Counted from the stretch's first letter, positions 1 to 6,738 are shown. The stretch is 8,310 nucleotides of DNA from Acholeplasmataceae bacterium (GCA_012841765.1 DUUA01000219.1:1-8310); one strand, 5' to 3'. Numbers and translations are program-made. The notes: a model not told the origin generated them from the sequence alone.

Positions 1-713
1 GAGTTATTACTGCTGGGGACTTTATCCATGATAGTGGATTAAAAGTAGTAAACCCAGATCAAGTTATTCTTACACTTGCAAAAGATCGCCAATTTGATGG
101 AATTTTCTTTGCAAGAAGAGGTGTTGGTTATGTTAGTTCTGAAGAAAATAAAGTTTTTTGTAAAGACGAAACGGGAAATATTTATCAAGAAAGAATCGCA
201 ATCGATTCTATTTATACTCCCGTAACTAAAGTAAAATATGAAGTTGAAAAAACTCGTGTTGATGAAGATGTTAATTATGATAAGCTTACTTTGGAATTAT
301 GGACAGACAAAAGAATCAGCCCTGAAGATGCAATATCTTTAGCGGCAGCGTTTTTAGCTGAACATTTTGATGTAATTAGTGGATTAAATGATATAATTAA
401 AAATCAAGAATATATGAAAGAACCAGTTGAAAAAGTATCAAATAAAAAATTAGAGAAACCGATTGAAGATTTGGATTTATCAGTAAGATCATATAATTGT
501 TTAAAAAGAGCTAACATTCATACAATTGGAGAGTTAACTCAAAAGACAGTTAATGAAATGATAAGAATCCGTAATTTAGGTCGCAAGTCACTAAAAGAAG
601 TTGAAGACAAATTAAAAGAATTCGGTTTATCTTTAAGTCGCTCACTTGAAGCAGATTATGAAGATTTAGATGAATTTAATGATGATGATTCTTCTTCTAG
701 TAATGAAGATTAG
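1..713 (+). CDS. rpoA: DNA-directed RNA polymerase subunit alpha, 3' part
   Basis: The alpha subunit dimerises to start assembly of the core RNA polymerase, and its C-terminal domain contacts promoter UP elements and activators. The 5' end is cut by the window: the reading frame is open from base 3 (first full codon GTT), giving 236 visible residues out of about 310-330 expected. The N-terminal domain remnant shows the typical block GVGYV and then [16 protein letters not shown] and [16 protein letters not shown] at 291 is an internal leucine, not a start. After a linker, the C-terminal domain (about visible residues 152-212) has [14 protein letters not shown], where Arg162 matches the DNA-contacting Arg265 of E. 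coli, and [14 protein letters not shown], the second helix-hairpin-helix part. A 25-residue acidic and serine-rich tail follows. The TAG stop overlaps the ribosome binding site of rplQ, as expected for the end of the ribosomal-protein operon. Confidence 0.98.
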   Translation, partial: VITAGDFIHDSGLKVVNPDQVILTLAKDRQFDGIFFARRGVGYVSSEENKVFCKDETGNIYQERIAIDSIYTPVTKVKYEVEKTRVDEDVNYDKLTLELWTDKRISPEDAISLAAAFLAEHFDVISGLNDIIKNQEYMKEPVEKVSNKKLEKPIEDLDLSVRSYNCLKRANIHTIGELTQKTVNEMIRIRNLGRKSLKEVEDKLKEFGLSLSRSLEADYEDLDEFNDDDSSSSNED

Positions 714-717
714 GAGG
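712..717 (+). promoter_or_regulatory. Ribosome binding site of rplQ, overlapping the rpoA stop codon
   Basis: AGGAGG is a perfect Shine-Dalgarno core ending 10 nt before the ATG at 728. Its first two bases are the last two of the rpoA TAG stop, so ribosomes ending rpoA finish on the binding site of rplQ, which suggests translational coupling. Confidence 0.85.
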
Positions 718-727
718 AATAGACAAA

Positions 728-1096
728 ATGTCATTAGGATATAGTAAATTAGGCCGTAATCAGGCCCAAAGAAAAGCACTTTTACGAGACTTAATTACTG
801 ATTTAATTATTAATGAACATATCGAAACAACATTATCAAAAGCTAAAGAACTTAAAAGATTAGCAGATCGTATGATTACGCTAGGGAAAAAAGGTACTTT
901 AGCAGCAAGAGTTGATGCTGCAAGCATAATTCGTTTTGAATATGTTGATGAAGAAAAAACTCAATTTGCAGTTCAAAAATTATTTTCAGAACTTGCACCT
1001 AAATATAAAGAAAGACATGGTGGCTACACTCGGGTATTAAAATTAATGCCTAGACGTGGTGATAATGCTCCTATGGCTATAATCGAGTTTGTTTAA
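728..1096 (+). CDS. rplQ: 50S ribosomal protein L17
   Basis: L17 is a structural protein of the large ribosomal subunit near the peptide exit tunnel. The 122 residues span the whole family. The N-terminal block [19 protein letters not shown] and the following [31 protein letters not shown] match bacterial L17 closely. The C-terminal block [25 protein letters not shown] is the other family hallmark. The length is close to the usual 116-127 residues. The ATG at 728 is fixed by the strong AGGAGG site upstream and by agreement with the conserved N terminus. It follows rpoA by 14 nt and is the last gene before a terminator, the common bacterial arrangement. Expression should follow the ribosomal-protein operon. 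Confidence 0.98.
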   Translation: MSLGYSKLGRNQAQRKALLRDLITDLIINEHIETTLSKAKELKRLADRMITLGKKGTLAARVDAASIIRFEYVDEEKTQFAVQKLFSELAPKYKERHGGYTRVLKLMPRRGDNAPMAIIEFV

Positions 1097-1110
1097 AAAT
1101 CAGTATTATA

Positions 1111-1146
1111 AAAAAAACCATCAAAAATTTTGATGGTTTTTGTTTT
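1111..1146 (+). terminator. Intrinsic terminator closing the rpoA-rplQ operon
   Basis: An A-rich stretch leads into the inverted repeat CCATCAAAA (1118-1126) and TTTTGATGG (1128-1136). Flanking A (1114-1117) and T (1137-1140) runs extend the stem, and the downstream side reads TTTTTGTTTT. This is a classic hairpin plus U-tract. It begins 15 nt after the rplQ stop. The A-run before the stem means it could also stop transcription coming from the right, but no gene there needs it. Confidence 0.9.
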
Positions 1147-1211
1147 GACTAAATTTTATTTAAGTATAGTTATATATTTTATGTAATCGGTTAGCAATGA
1201 GATTCTTATGT

Positions 1212-1240
1212 TTGCAAATAATGTGATAAAATGATAAAAT
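1212..1240 (+). promoter_or_regulatory. Probable sigma-A-type promoter of the NusG II-ecfA1A2T-truA operon
   Basis: A -35-like TTGCAA (1212-1217) is followed after exactly 17 nt by TAAAAT (1235-1240), which differs from TATAAT at one base. TG at 1232-1233 gives an extended -10 (TGATAAAAT). Transcription would begin near 1247, leaving a leader of about 18 nt that holds the ribosome binding site AAAGGTGA (1253-1260). The rest of the interval between the terminator and this promoter (1147-1211) shows no gene or clear structure. Confidence 0.65.
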
Positions 1241-1264
1241 ATTAGGATACTAAAAGGTGAAAAT

Positions 1265-1711
1265 ATGAAAAAATTAGATTATATTATTATAATATTTATT
1301 TTTATTCTTTCTCTTGGAACATATGGAATTTATTTTTATTATAAAGGGCTTGATAGTGATCAGTTAAAGGTTGAAATACGTTATCAAAATGAAGTCTTAG
1401 TTGCATATGATTTTGAAGAAGGTTTAGAAAAAGATGTTTACATAGATTTTACCGAAGGAATTTTAACTTGGACAGTAAAATCAGAGGGAGTTTTTGAATC
1501 TGAAAAATCAAAAGCTGTAACCAATAAAAACCACGAACATACTTATAATGTTATTCACTTGTCTTATAAAGATATATATATGGTTGAGGCTGATTGCCAT
1601 GGAGGTCAGTGTTTAAGAATGAAGATTGCTGGTTCTTTTTCTCCACCAATTTATTGTACAAATGGAGTTACTGTTTCTCTAACAGGAACTGAAATAGAAA
1701 TAATAATATAG
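1265..1711 (+). CDS. Membrane-anchored NusG domain II-containing protein
   Basis: A small (148 residues) single-pass membrane protein: MKKLD, then a hydrophobic helix at about residues 6-26, then an extracytoplasmic domain. The domain ends with the hallmark of the NusG_II family (formerly DUF1312): Asp110-Cys111-x4-Cys116-x14-Cys131 (DCHGGQC and YCTNG), the same cysteine spacing as the usual DCPDxxC...C form, although the usual Pro-Asp is His-Gly here. Despite the family name it is not the transcription factor NusG, because it lacks the NGN and KOW domains. Its biochemical role is unproven. Relatives often sit beside flavin or quinone redox genes, and from memory EetA of the Listeria extracellular electron transfer locus carries this domain. 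ATG 1265 follows AAAGGTGA. It precedes ecfA1 by 11 nt and is probably cotranscribed with it, so a link to ECF-imported cofactors is plausible but inferred. Confidence 0.8.
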   Translation: MKKLDYIIIIFIFILSLGTYGIYFYYKGLDSDQLKVEIRYQNEVLVAYDFEEGLEKDVYIDFTEGILTWTVKSEGVFESEKSKAVTNKNHEHTYNVIHLSYKDIYMVEADCHGGQCLRMKIAGSFSPPIYCTNGVTVSLTGTEIEIII

Positions 1712-1722
1712 GAAATATTAAT

Positions 1723-2535
1723 ATGAAAAATATAATTGAAATAAAAAATTTAAATTTTAGATATACATCTAAACATCCTGTTATTAATGATTTAAATTTA
1801 ACCATTAAAAGAGGAGAGTATATATCTATTCTCGGACACAATGGTTCTGGTAAAAGTACACTTGCTAAGTTAATTGTAGGTTTATTAGAAGCTGAAAGCG
1901 GGGATATATTTATTGATGGCAAATTACTATCAGAAGAATTTATTGATGAAATTAGAGAAAAAGTTGGTATTGTTTTCCAAAATCCAGATAATCAATTTGT
2001 GGGGATAACTGTCAAAGATGATATAGCTTTCGGTTTAGAAAACAGAAGAATTGAACGCACTAAGATGCTGGATTTAATTGATGAATTTTCTGCTTTAGTT
2101 AGAATGGATAAATTTTTGGAAAAAAATCCTGAAGAATTATCCGGAGGAGAAAAACAAAGAGTTGCGATTGCTGGTGTTTTAGCCTGTAAACCGGATATTA
2201 TTATTTTAGATGAAGCTACTTCCATGTTAGATCCTAAAGGAATTAAAGAAGTAAATGAAGTTATTGATGAATTAAAAGGGAAAAAAACAATTATTTCTAT
2301 TACACATAATTTAATTGAAGCGATTAATGCTGATAGAGTTTTAGTTATGAATGAAGGTAGAATTATTTTAGATGGAACACCGTTGGAAGTATTTAGGGAA
2401 GAAGAAACATTAATGGAATCTCATCTAGATATTTTAGAAAGCATGAAATTACTTAAATTAATAAAAGAAGGAACCGATATTAAAAATAAAGAAGGGATTG
2501 AAAACTTATTATGGGAATTAACTTTCAAGAAGTAG
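1723..2535 (+). CDS. ecfA1: Energy-coupling factor transporter ATPase EcfA1
   Basis: One of two paired ATPases that power ECF transporters, which import vitamins and trace micronutrients on the cytoplasmic face of the membrane. All ABC ATPase motifs are intact in the 270 residues: Walker A GHNGSGKST (38-46), Q-loop with the ECF-type VFQNPDNQF (Gln86), signature LSGGEKQRVAIAG (139-151), Walker B IIILDEATSMLD (159-170, catalytic Glu164) and switch His195. VFQNPDNQF and DEATSMLD are typical of EcfA1 rather than EcfA2. About 70 C-terminal residues beyond the switch form the usual regulatory tail. The start is an ATG with AGGA at 1710-1713, overlapping the TAG stop of the preceding gene, which suggests coupling. 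Its 3' end overlaps ecfA2 by 25 nt. Substrate specificity cannot be read from this subunit. Confidence 0.96.
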   Translation: MKNIIEIKNLNFRYTSKHPVINDLNLTIKRGEYISILGHNGSGKSTLAKLIVGLLEAESGDIFIDGKLLSEEFIDEIREKVGIVFQNPDNQFVGITVKDDIAFGLENRRIERTKMLDLIDEFSALVRMDKFLEKNPEELSGGEKQRVAIAGVLACKPDIIILDEATSMLDPKGIKEVNEVIDELKGKKTIISITHNLIEAINADRVLVMNEGRIILDGTPLEVFREEETLMESHLDILESMKLLKLIKEGTDIKNKEGIENLLWELTFKK

Positions 2536-3383
2536 GTTTTTATTACTTTGCCCCAAAGAAAAAGCAAGCTATTTTATATACTCTTAAAGATATTAATTTA
2601 AATATTAAAGAAACTGGGGAATTTATTGCTATAGTTGGCCATACAGGTTCCGGCAAATCAACTTTAGTGCAAATGATGAATGCTTTGCTTTTACCAAAAA
2701 CAGGAACAATTACTATTGGTGAAAATGTATTAACAAAGAAAACACAAATTAAGTTAAAACCAATTCGTCAGAAAATAGGGCTAGTGTTTCAATTCCCTGA
2801 ATATCAATTATTTGAACAAACAGTTTTGGAAGATATCATGTTTGGGCCTAAGAATTTTGGTTTTTCAACAGAAGAAGCAAAAAAACAATCATTAGAGATT
2901 GCTGAAGTTGTTGGTTTAGAAGAAAAATTATTATCGAGAAATCCTTTTTCTTTGTCTGGTGGACAAATGCGAAAGGTTGCTATTGCTGGTATTTTAGCAA
3001 GCAATCCAGAAATATTAATTTTTGATGAACCTACAGTAGGTCTTGACCCACTTGCTAAAAACGAGTTAATGGCTTTATTACAAAAATTAAATGATAATGG
3101 TAAAACAATTATTCTTATTACTCATGATATGGAAGTTGTTTCTAAATATTGTAAAAGAGTTATAGTAATGAAAGAAGGAGAAATTGTTAGTGATACTTCA
3201 AAAGAACAATTATTTAAAACGGAAGGGCTTTTAGATAAGTATAGTTTAGACTATCCGATTTTACTTACCTTATTAAAGAAAATTAAAGATGAATTTAATA
3301 TTGATTTAGATATCTATAAGTATACTACTAATGATGCTTATCTAGAGTTAGTTAGGGCGTTTGGTGATGAACATGGGAAATAA
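2511..3383 (+). CDS. ecfA2: Energy-coupling factor transporter ATPase EcfA2
   Basis: Second ATPase of the ECF module; it heterodimerises with EcfA1 and binds EcfT coupling helices. The 290 residues carry Walker A GHTGSGKST (43-51), Q-loop VFQFPEYQLF (Gln94, the EcfA2 form), signature LSGGQMRKVAIAG (148-160), Walker B ILIFDEPTVGLD (168-179, catalytic Glu173) and switch His205. SGGQMRKVAIAG and FPEYQLFE distinguish it from EcfA1. The start at ATG 2511 lies inside ecfA1, 25 nt before that gene's end. It is supported because the first beta strand of the family (INFQEVGFYY) begins right there and the next in-frame methionine comes only after the Walker A motif. The nearest Shine-Dalgarno candidate, GAAGGG at 2491-2496, is 14 nt away, so re-initiation by ribosomes ending ecfA1 probably matters. 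The gene overlaps ecfT by 17 nt. Confidence 0.96.
   Translation: MGINFQEVGFYYFAPKKKQAILYTLKDINLNIKETGEFIAIVGHTGSGKSTLVQMMNALLLPKTGTITIGENVLTKKTQIKLKPIRQKIGLVFQFPEYQLFEQTVLEDIMFGPKNFGFSTEEAKKQSLEIAEVVGLEEKLLSRNPFSLSGGQMRKVAIAGILASNPEILIFDEPTVGLDPLAKNELMALLQKLNDNGKTIILITHDMEVVSKYCKRVIVMKEGEIVSDTSKEQLFKTEGLLDKYSLDYPILLTLLKKIKDEFNIDLDIYKYTTNDAYLELVRAFGDEHGK
3354..3357 (+). promoter_or_regulatory. Ribosome binding site deciding the ecfT start
   Basis: AGGG lies 9 nt before ATG 3367 inside the end of ecfA2. A second possible site, GGTGAT at 3363-3368, would serve ATG 3373 instead. The two starts differ by only two residues, so the protein is hardly affected. Confidence 0.45.
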
Positions 3384-4380
3384 TTTAGTATTAGGTCAAT
3401 ATTATAATTCTAAATCATGGTTTCATTTGTTAGATCCAAGAACTAAATTAGTAAGTATTTTATTACTAATGGTTTCTGTGTTTTTAATGAGTGATTTATT
3501 TTTCTTATTAGGAACATTTGTTTTAATAATAATTTTAATTTTATCAACGGGAATTCCTTTTGGAAAATTTTTAAAAAGTTTAAAAGCTGTTGCAATGCTT
3601 TTAGTTTTTACAATTGTTTTTCAAATTCTTTTTAGTAGACAAGGTGAAAAACTTTGGGAAGGTGAATTTAAAATTGACGGGATGATTGTTATTTTTACGA
3701 TTTTACTATTTGTTTTATTTACTTTTAGTAAAAAGATATTACCTAAATTTAGAGGGCTACAATTTTTAGTAATTATCGCATTAGCATTATCTTTACAATA
3801 TTTTCAAATTTTTAATTTTGATTTTGGTTTTTTCTTAACAAAAGACTTTGTTAGTTATCCAATAAAAATTTATAATGAAGGACTGAGTTTAGCTGGGAAG
3901 GTAATTTTAAGGATTTTATCTTTAGTTTTTGTTTCCTCTTTATTAACATTGACTACTAAGCCCTCAGATTTAACAAATGGTATCGAAAGTTTGTTAAAAC
4001 CTTTAAAGAAAATTGGTATCAATGTTGCTATTTTTGCAATGATGATTTCAATTGCTCTTCGTTTTATTCCAACATTAATTAATGAAGCTAATAAAATCTT
4101 AAAAGCACAAGCATCAAGAGGTGTAGATTTTAAAGAGGCTAAATTTAAAGAAAAAATAACACAAATAATTTCTCTTTTAATTCCGATGTTTGTTATTGCT
4201 TATAAAAGAGCAGAAGATTTAGCAGAAGCAATGGAAGCAAGAGGTTATGTTCCTAGCAATGAAAGAACTACTATTAACCAATTAAAATTGAAAATACCTG
4301 ATTATACAGTTCTTTCAGTAATGATATTATTTTTAACTAGTGTTATAACGATTTTAGCAACGGGAATATATGCGATATAA
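3367..4380 (+). CDS. ecfT: Energy-coupling factor transporter transmembrane protein EcfT
   Basis: EcfT is the membrane scaffold that joins the two ATPases to interchangeable substrate-binding S components. The N terminus has the family signature LGQYY...WFHLLDPRTKL, followed by paired hydrophobic helices. The C-terminal half has LTTKPSDLTNGIESLLKPLKK, MMISIALRFIPTL and the two coupling-helix motifs Ser-Arg-Gly (about residues 250-252) and Ala-Arg-Gly (291-293) that dock in the ATPases. At 337 residues it is about 70 longer than common Firmicute EcfT (about 265). The excess sits at about residues 100-163 and adds two hydrophobic segments. The ATG at 3367 is preferred because of AGGG at 3354. 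ATG 3373 is also possible, while an in-frame TTG at 3361 is less likely. It overlaps ecfA2 by 17 nt and truA by 11 nt. S components must be encoded elsewhere. Confidence 0.94.
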   Translation: MNMGNNLVLGQYYNSKSWFHLLDPRTKLVSILLLMVSVFLMSDLFFLLGTFVLIIILILSTGIPFGKFLKSLKAVAMLLVFTIVFQILFSRQGEKLWEGEFKIDGMIVIFTILLFVLFTFSKKILPKFRGLQFLVIIALALSLQYFQIFNFDFGFFLTKDFVSYPIKIYNEGLSLAGKVILRILSLVFVSSLLTLTTKPSDLTNGIESLLKPLKKIGINVAIFAMMISIALRFIPTLINEANKILKAQASRGVDFKEAKFKEKITQIISLLIPMFVIAYKRAEDLAEAMEARGYVPSNERTTINQLKLKIPDYTVLSVMILFLTSVITILATGIYAI

Positions 4381-5104
4381 ATGTATAGTAACTTATGATG
4401 GAACTAATTTTTTTGGTTTCCAATCACAAAAAAAGTTACGAACTGTGCAAACAGAAATTGAATCCACAATTTTTAAAGTTTTGAATGAAAGCATTAAAAT
4501 ATATGCAGCTGGCAGAACTGACTCTTTAGTACATGCACTGGCTCAAGTGTTTCATTTTGATACTAATATAATAATGAGTGCTAAAAGAATGCAAAATGCA
4601 CTTAACAGAAGTTTACCTAAAGATATTTATATTACAAATATCGAAATTGTTAGTGAAGAATTTCATTCCCGCTTTACATCTATAAAAAAGGAATATCACT
4701 ATTACTTAGATTATGGAATATATAATCCTTTACTCAAAAATTATCGTTATTATTATCCTTATGGTAAAAAAATAGATTGGACAAATTTTAAAGATGCTGC
4801 CAAGGTCTTTATTGGAACTCATGATTTTAAATCATTTACTAAAAATCATAAACTAGAAAATACTGAAAGAACAATTTATTCAATAGATTTTGATATTAAA
4901 GAAACATTAATTATTATCAAGATTGTTGGAGATGGTTTCTTACATAACATGGTGAGGATTTTAATTGGAATGCTTCTTGAAGTTGGGAGAGGTAATTATA
5001 CTGCAGATGACTTAAAATTGATTATGAAAGAAAAGAATAGGCAACTTGCCCCTAAAATAGTGCCACCTAATGGTTTATATCTTTATAAAGTATATTATAA
5101 ATAA
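4370..5104 (+). CDS. truA: tRNA pseudouridine(38-40) synthase TruA
   Basis: TruA converts uridines 38, 39 and 40 of the tRNA anticodon stem to pseudouridine. The 244 residues match the family's usual length (about 245-270). Visible motifs are the N-terminal YDGTNFFGFQSQ, the catalytic GRTD with Asp51, FHSRFTSIKKEYHYYL, the FTKNHKLENTERTI segment, VGDGFLHNMVRILIGMLLEVGRG and the C-terminal APKIVPPNGLYLYKVYY. The normally well-kept Gly after the catalytic region (GRTDxGVHA) is Leu53 here (GRTDSLVHA). All other landmarks are intact, so I expect an active enzyme. ATG 4370 overlaps the ecfT stop by 11 nt and has only a weak upstream GGGAA, so it is probably translationally coupled. It is the last gene of the ecf operon, an order seen widely in Bacillota, and ends at a shared terminator. 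Confidence 0.95.
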   Translation: MRYKCIVTYDGTNFFGFQSQKKLRTVQTEIESTIFKVLNESIKIYAAGRTDSLVHALAQVFHFDTNIIMSAKRMQNALNRSLPKDIYITNIEIVSEEFHSRFTSIKKEYHYYLDYGIYNPLLKNYRYYYPYGKKIDWTNFKDAAKVFIGTHDFKSFTKNHKLENTERTIYSIDFDIKETLIIIKIVGDGFLHNMVRILIGMLLEVGRGNYTADDLKLIMKEKNRQLAPKIVPPNGLYLYKVYYK

Positions 5105-5140
5105 AAAATCCAGATTAATTAAAAATCCGGATTTTTATTT
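5103..5140. terminator. Bidirectional intrinsic terminator between truA and the metal permease gene
   Basis: AAAAATCC (5104-5111) pairs with GGATTTTT (5129-5136). One mismatch then leads to an inner GATT/AATC helix (5113-5116 with 5124-5127) around a 7-nt loop. The plus strand ends in TTTTTATTT and the minus strand continues into a T-run (complement of 5103-5108), so it can stop both convergent operons. The right arm overlaps the TAA stop of the minus-strand permease. A perfect 16-bp palindrome AAAAATCCGGATTTTT (5121-5136) is an alternative pairing. Confidence 0.8.
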
Positions 5141-6001
5141 ACGATTTAAATATACTAGACGAAACTTTTTAATTAACATAATGCTAAATAAGAAGCCAAT
5201 ACATAAAAGAATAATTGTTGCACCTGTAGGTAAATCAAAATAATATGAAAGGATGAATCCAAGAATTACAGATATTTCACTGAAAATTATGGAAACTGTT
5301 AGAGCGTTTTTATATGATTTTCCGATTAAGATACCTATGGAAATCGGAACAATCATTAAGGCGCTTATTAATAATACTCCGATTAAGTTTAAGAAAAAAG
5401 AAATAACAAGAGCAAGTGTAATAGTTATTAGCATTTGTAATAGTTTTACATTTATTCCTGACACTCTAGCAAAAGTTTCATCAAAGCAGAGAGTAACTAT
5501 TTTCTTGTAAGAAGTAAGAGCAAATATTAATATGAGCACTGTAATAACGAGAATAAGGATAAAATCACTTAAACCAACAGCGTAAATAGAACCAAATAAT
5601 AAACTATTAATAAATTTGGAATCAACACCGGTACTTAAACTTAAAAACAAACTACTTAATGCTACTCCCAAACTTAAAATGATTGGCATTGAAAGTTCTT
5701 TATAATTTTTATAGAAGTTTCTTAATTTTTCTATTAAGAAAGTTCCTAAAACACCAAATATTACTCCCCAAATAGTTGGGTTTAATAATTCGAATTGGAA
5801 AACATTGGCTATTAAAACACCCATTGTTACACCAGCAAGAGAAAAGTGGCTTAATGTATTTGCAATAAATGATAATCTTCTAATAACAACTACAGATCCA
5901 ACTACTGGAGCTAATACTCCAAGAATTAGGGCTGAATAAATAGCATATCTAAAGAAGTCCTGAGAGATGAAAAAATCAAAGATACTCATTAAACTAATCA
6001 T
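5135..6001 (-). CDS. znuB: Metal ABC transporter permease (zinc/manganese type)
   Basis: Membrane subunit of an ABC-3 family importer for zinc, manganese or possibly iron. From ATG 6001 it has 288 residues, the family's normal size, with about eight strongly hydrophobic segments starting at residues 19-40. The conserved cytoplasmic block FIANTLSHFSLAGVTMG (about 46-62) matches the LSHAxLxG signature of ZnuB/MntC/TroC permeases, and the loop near FDETFARVSGI is another family landmark. The start is uncertain. ATG 6001 has AAGGA (6016-6012) 10 nt upstream and overlaps the ATPase stop by 8 nt. ATG 5989 would begin just after that stop. A TTG at 6022 would place the Shine-Dalgarno inside the gene and is unlikely. 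It is second in a two-gene minus-strand operon. The metal cannot be decided from sequence, and no binding protein lies adjacent. Confidence 0.9.
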   Translation of the reverse strand: MISLMSIFDFFISQDFFRYAIYSALILGVLAPVVGSVVVIRRLSFIANTLSHFSLAGVTMGVLIANVFQFELLNPTIWGVIFGVLGTFLIEKLRNFYKNYKELSMPIILSLGVALSSLFLSLSTGVDSKFINSLLFGSIYAVGLSDFILILVITVLILIFALTSYKKIVTLCFDETFARVSGINVKLLQMLITITLALVISFFLNLIGVLLISALMIVPISIGILIGKSYKNALTVSIIFSEISVILGFILSYYFDLPTGATIILLCIGFLFSIMLIKKFRLVYLNRK

Positions 6002-6644
6002 ATGTTTTACATCCTTTTTCAAAAGAATAAAAACCTAAATCATCAAGTATCAAAGTATAAGTAGAAAGTTCCTTACAAAAAACAGGATCATGAGTTATTA
6101 ATAAAATAGTAATTCCTTCTGATTTGAGTTTTGCAAGTATTTTATACATGGCTTCAATATTTTCTTGATCGACTCCTACAGTTGGTTCATCCAAGACAAG
6201 CATCTTAGGATTACAAAGAAGCGCTCTTGCAATAAAAACTCTTTGTAATTGTCCACCAGATAAATTGTTGATGTTATCATTATAGATGACATTTAAATCT
6301 AAATCATTTATTATTTGTGTAAAGAATTCATCTTTTCTTTTTGGATAAGCACAAAGTAATAATTCTTTTACAGAAATGGGGAATTCATAATTAAATTCTG
6401 ATTTTTGAGGAACATAGCCGATATTATATAATTTTTTTAGTTTGTTGATATCAACATCATCTAAAAAAATTTTATTGTCAGGAACTTTTAATAGTTTCAA
6501 CATACATTTTGCAAGTGTTGATTTACCAGTTCCATTTCTACCTATAACAGATAAAAAATCTCCACTGACAAGTGAAAATGACAAATTATTTAAAACTCTT
6601 TTGTCATCATATGCAAATGACAGGTTATCAACTTTTACCCTCAT
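5994..6644 (-). CDS. znuC: Metal ABC transporter ATP-binding protein (zinc/manganese type)
   Basis: The ATPase that drives the neighbouring ABC-3 permease. The 216 residues contain Walker A GRNGTGKST (35-43), the Q-loop in the sequence GYVPQKSEFNYEFPISV (Gln80), signature LSGGQLQRVFIARAL (128-142), Walker B MLVLDEPTVGVD (148-159, catalytic Glu153) and switch His185. GYVPQK followed by an acidic/aromatic stretch and FPI.V is characteristic of the ZnuC/MntB branch. At 216 residues it is shorter than the usual 230-260, mainly through a short C terminus. ATG 6644 has AAGGAG (6656-6651) with 6 nt spacing. The TAG stop overlaps the permease start by 8 nt, so the two are coupled. A solute-binding lipoprotein (ZnuA/MntA) is expected as partner but is not here. 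Zinc versus manganese is undecided. Confidence 0.92.
   Translation of the reverse strand: MRVKVDNLSFAYDDKRVLNNLSFSLVSGDFLSVIGRNGTGKSTLAKCMLKLLKVPDNKIFLDDVDINKLKKLYNIGYVPQKSEFNYEFPISVKELLLCAYPKRKDEFFTQIINDLDLNVIYNDNINNLSGGQLQRVFIARALLCNPKMLVLDEPTVGVDQENIEAMYKILAKLKSEGITILLITHDPVFCKELSTYTLILDDLGFYSFEKGCKTYD
6012..6016 (-). promoter_or_regulatory. Ribosome binding site of the metal permease gene
   Basis: On the minus strand AAGGA lies 10 nt before ATG 6001, inside the end of the ATPase gene. It favours that ATG over the upstream TTG at 6022, which would lie before this site. The site is also within reach of the later ATG at 5989, though at an unusually long distance. Confidence 0.5.
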
Positions 6645-6671
6645 TGAATTCTCCTTTTTATAACGTATATA

Positions 6672-6700
6672 ATTTTATCATAAAAACTGATTTTCTTCAA
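6672..6700 (-). promoter_or_regulatory. Probable promoter of the metal ABC operon
   Basis: On the minus strand TTGAAG (complement of 6695-6700) is followed after exactly 17 nt by TAAAAT (complement of 6672-6677). An upstream TG makes TGATAAAAT, the same extended -10 string as in the promoter near 1235. Transcription would start near 6665, about 20 nt before the ATG at 6644. I found no convincing Zur, MntR or AdcR palindrome overlapping it. Confidence 0.6.
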
Positions 6701-6738
6701 GCAACATTATATTTTTTATAAGCTAGATTATTATTCTA

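Noticed and set aside
291..300. TTG at 291 as a start codon for a 140-residue protein
   Set aside because: The frame is open upstream to the window edge and the upstream residues match the alpha subunit N-terminal domain, so 291 is an internal leucine codon of rpoA.
1145..1178. TTGACT at 1145-1150 as a -35 box for another promoter
   Set aside because: The best -10-like strings downstream (TATAGT, TATATA, TATATT) sit at spacings of 14, 20 and 22 nt, and the -35 overlaps the terminator U-tract. The promoter at 1212-1240 is better formed.
1265..1711. Annotation of the small membrane protein as transcription factor NusG
   Set aside because: It has only the domain II-type cysteine motif behind a membrane anchor and none of the NGN or KOW features of NusG.
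1668..2225. Minus-strand open frames opposite the NusG II gene end and ecfA1
   Set aside because: They run antisense to strongly conserved ABC ATPase coding sequence, without start signals.
5253..5510. Plus-strand open frame inside the metal permease gene
   Set aside because: It lies antisense to a clear ABC-3 permease, has no ribosome binding site and no family resemblance.
6442..6663. Plus-strand open frame across the ATPase start region
   Set aside because: It is antisense to the Walker A region of the metal ATPase and its translation resembles nothing known; a shadow of the real gene.
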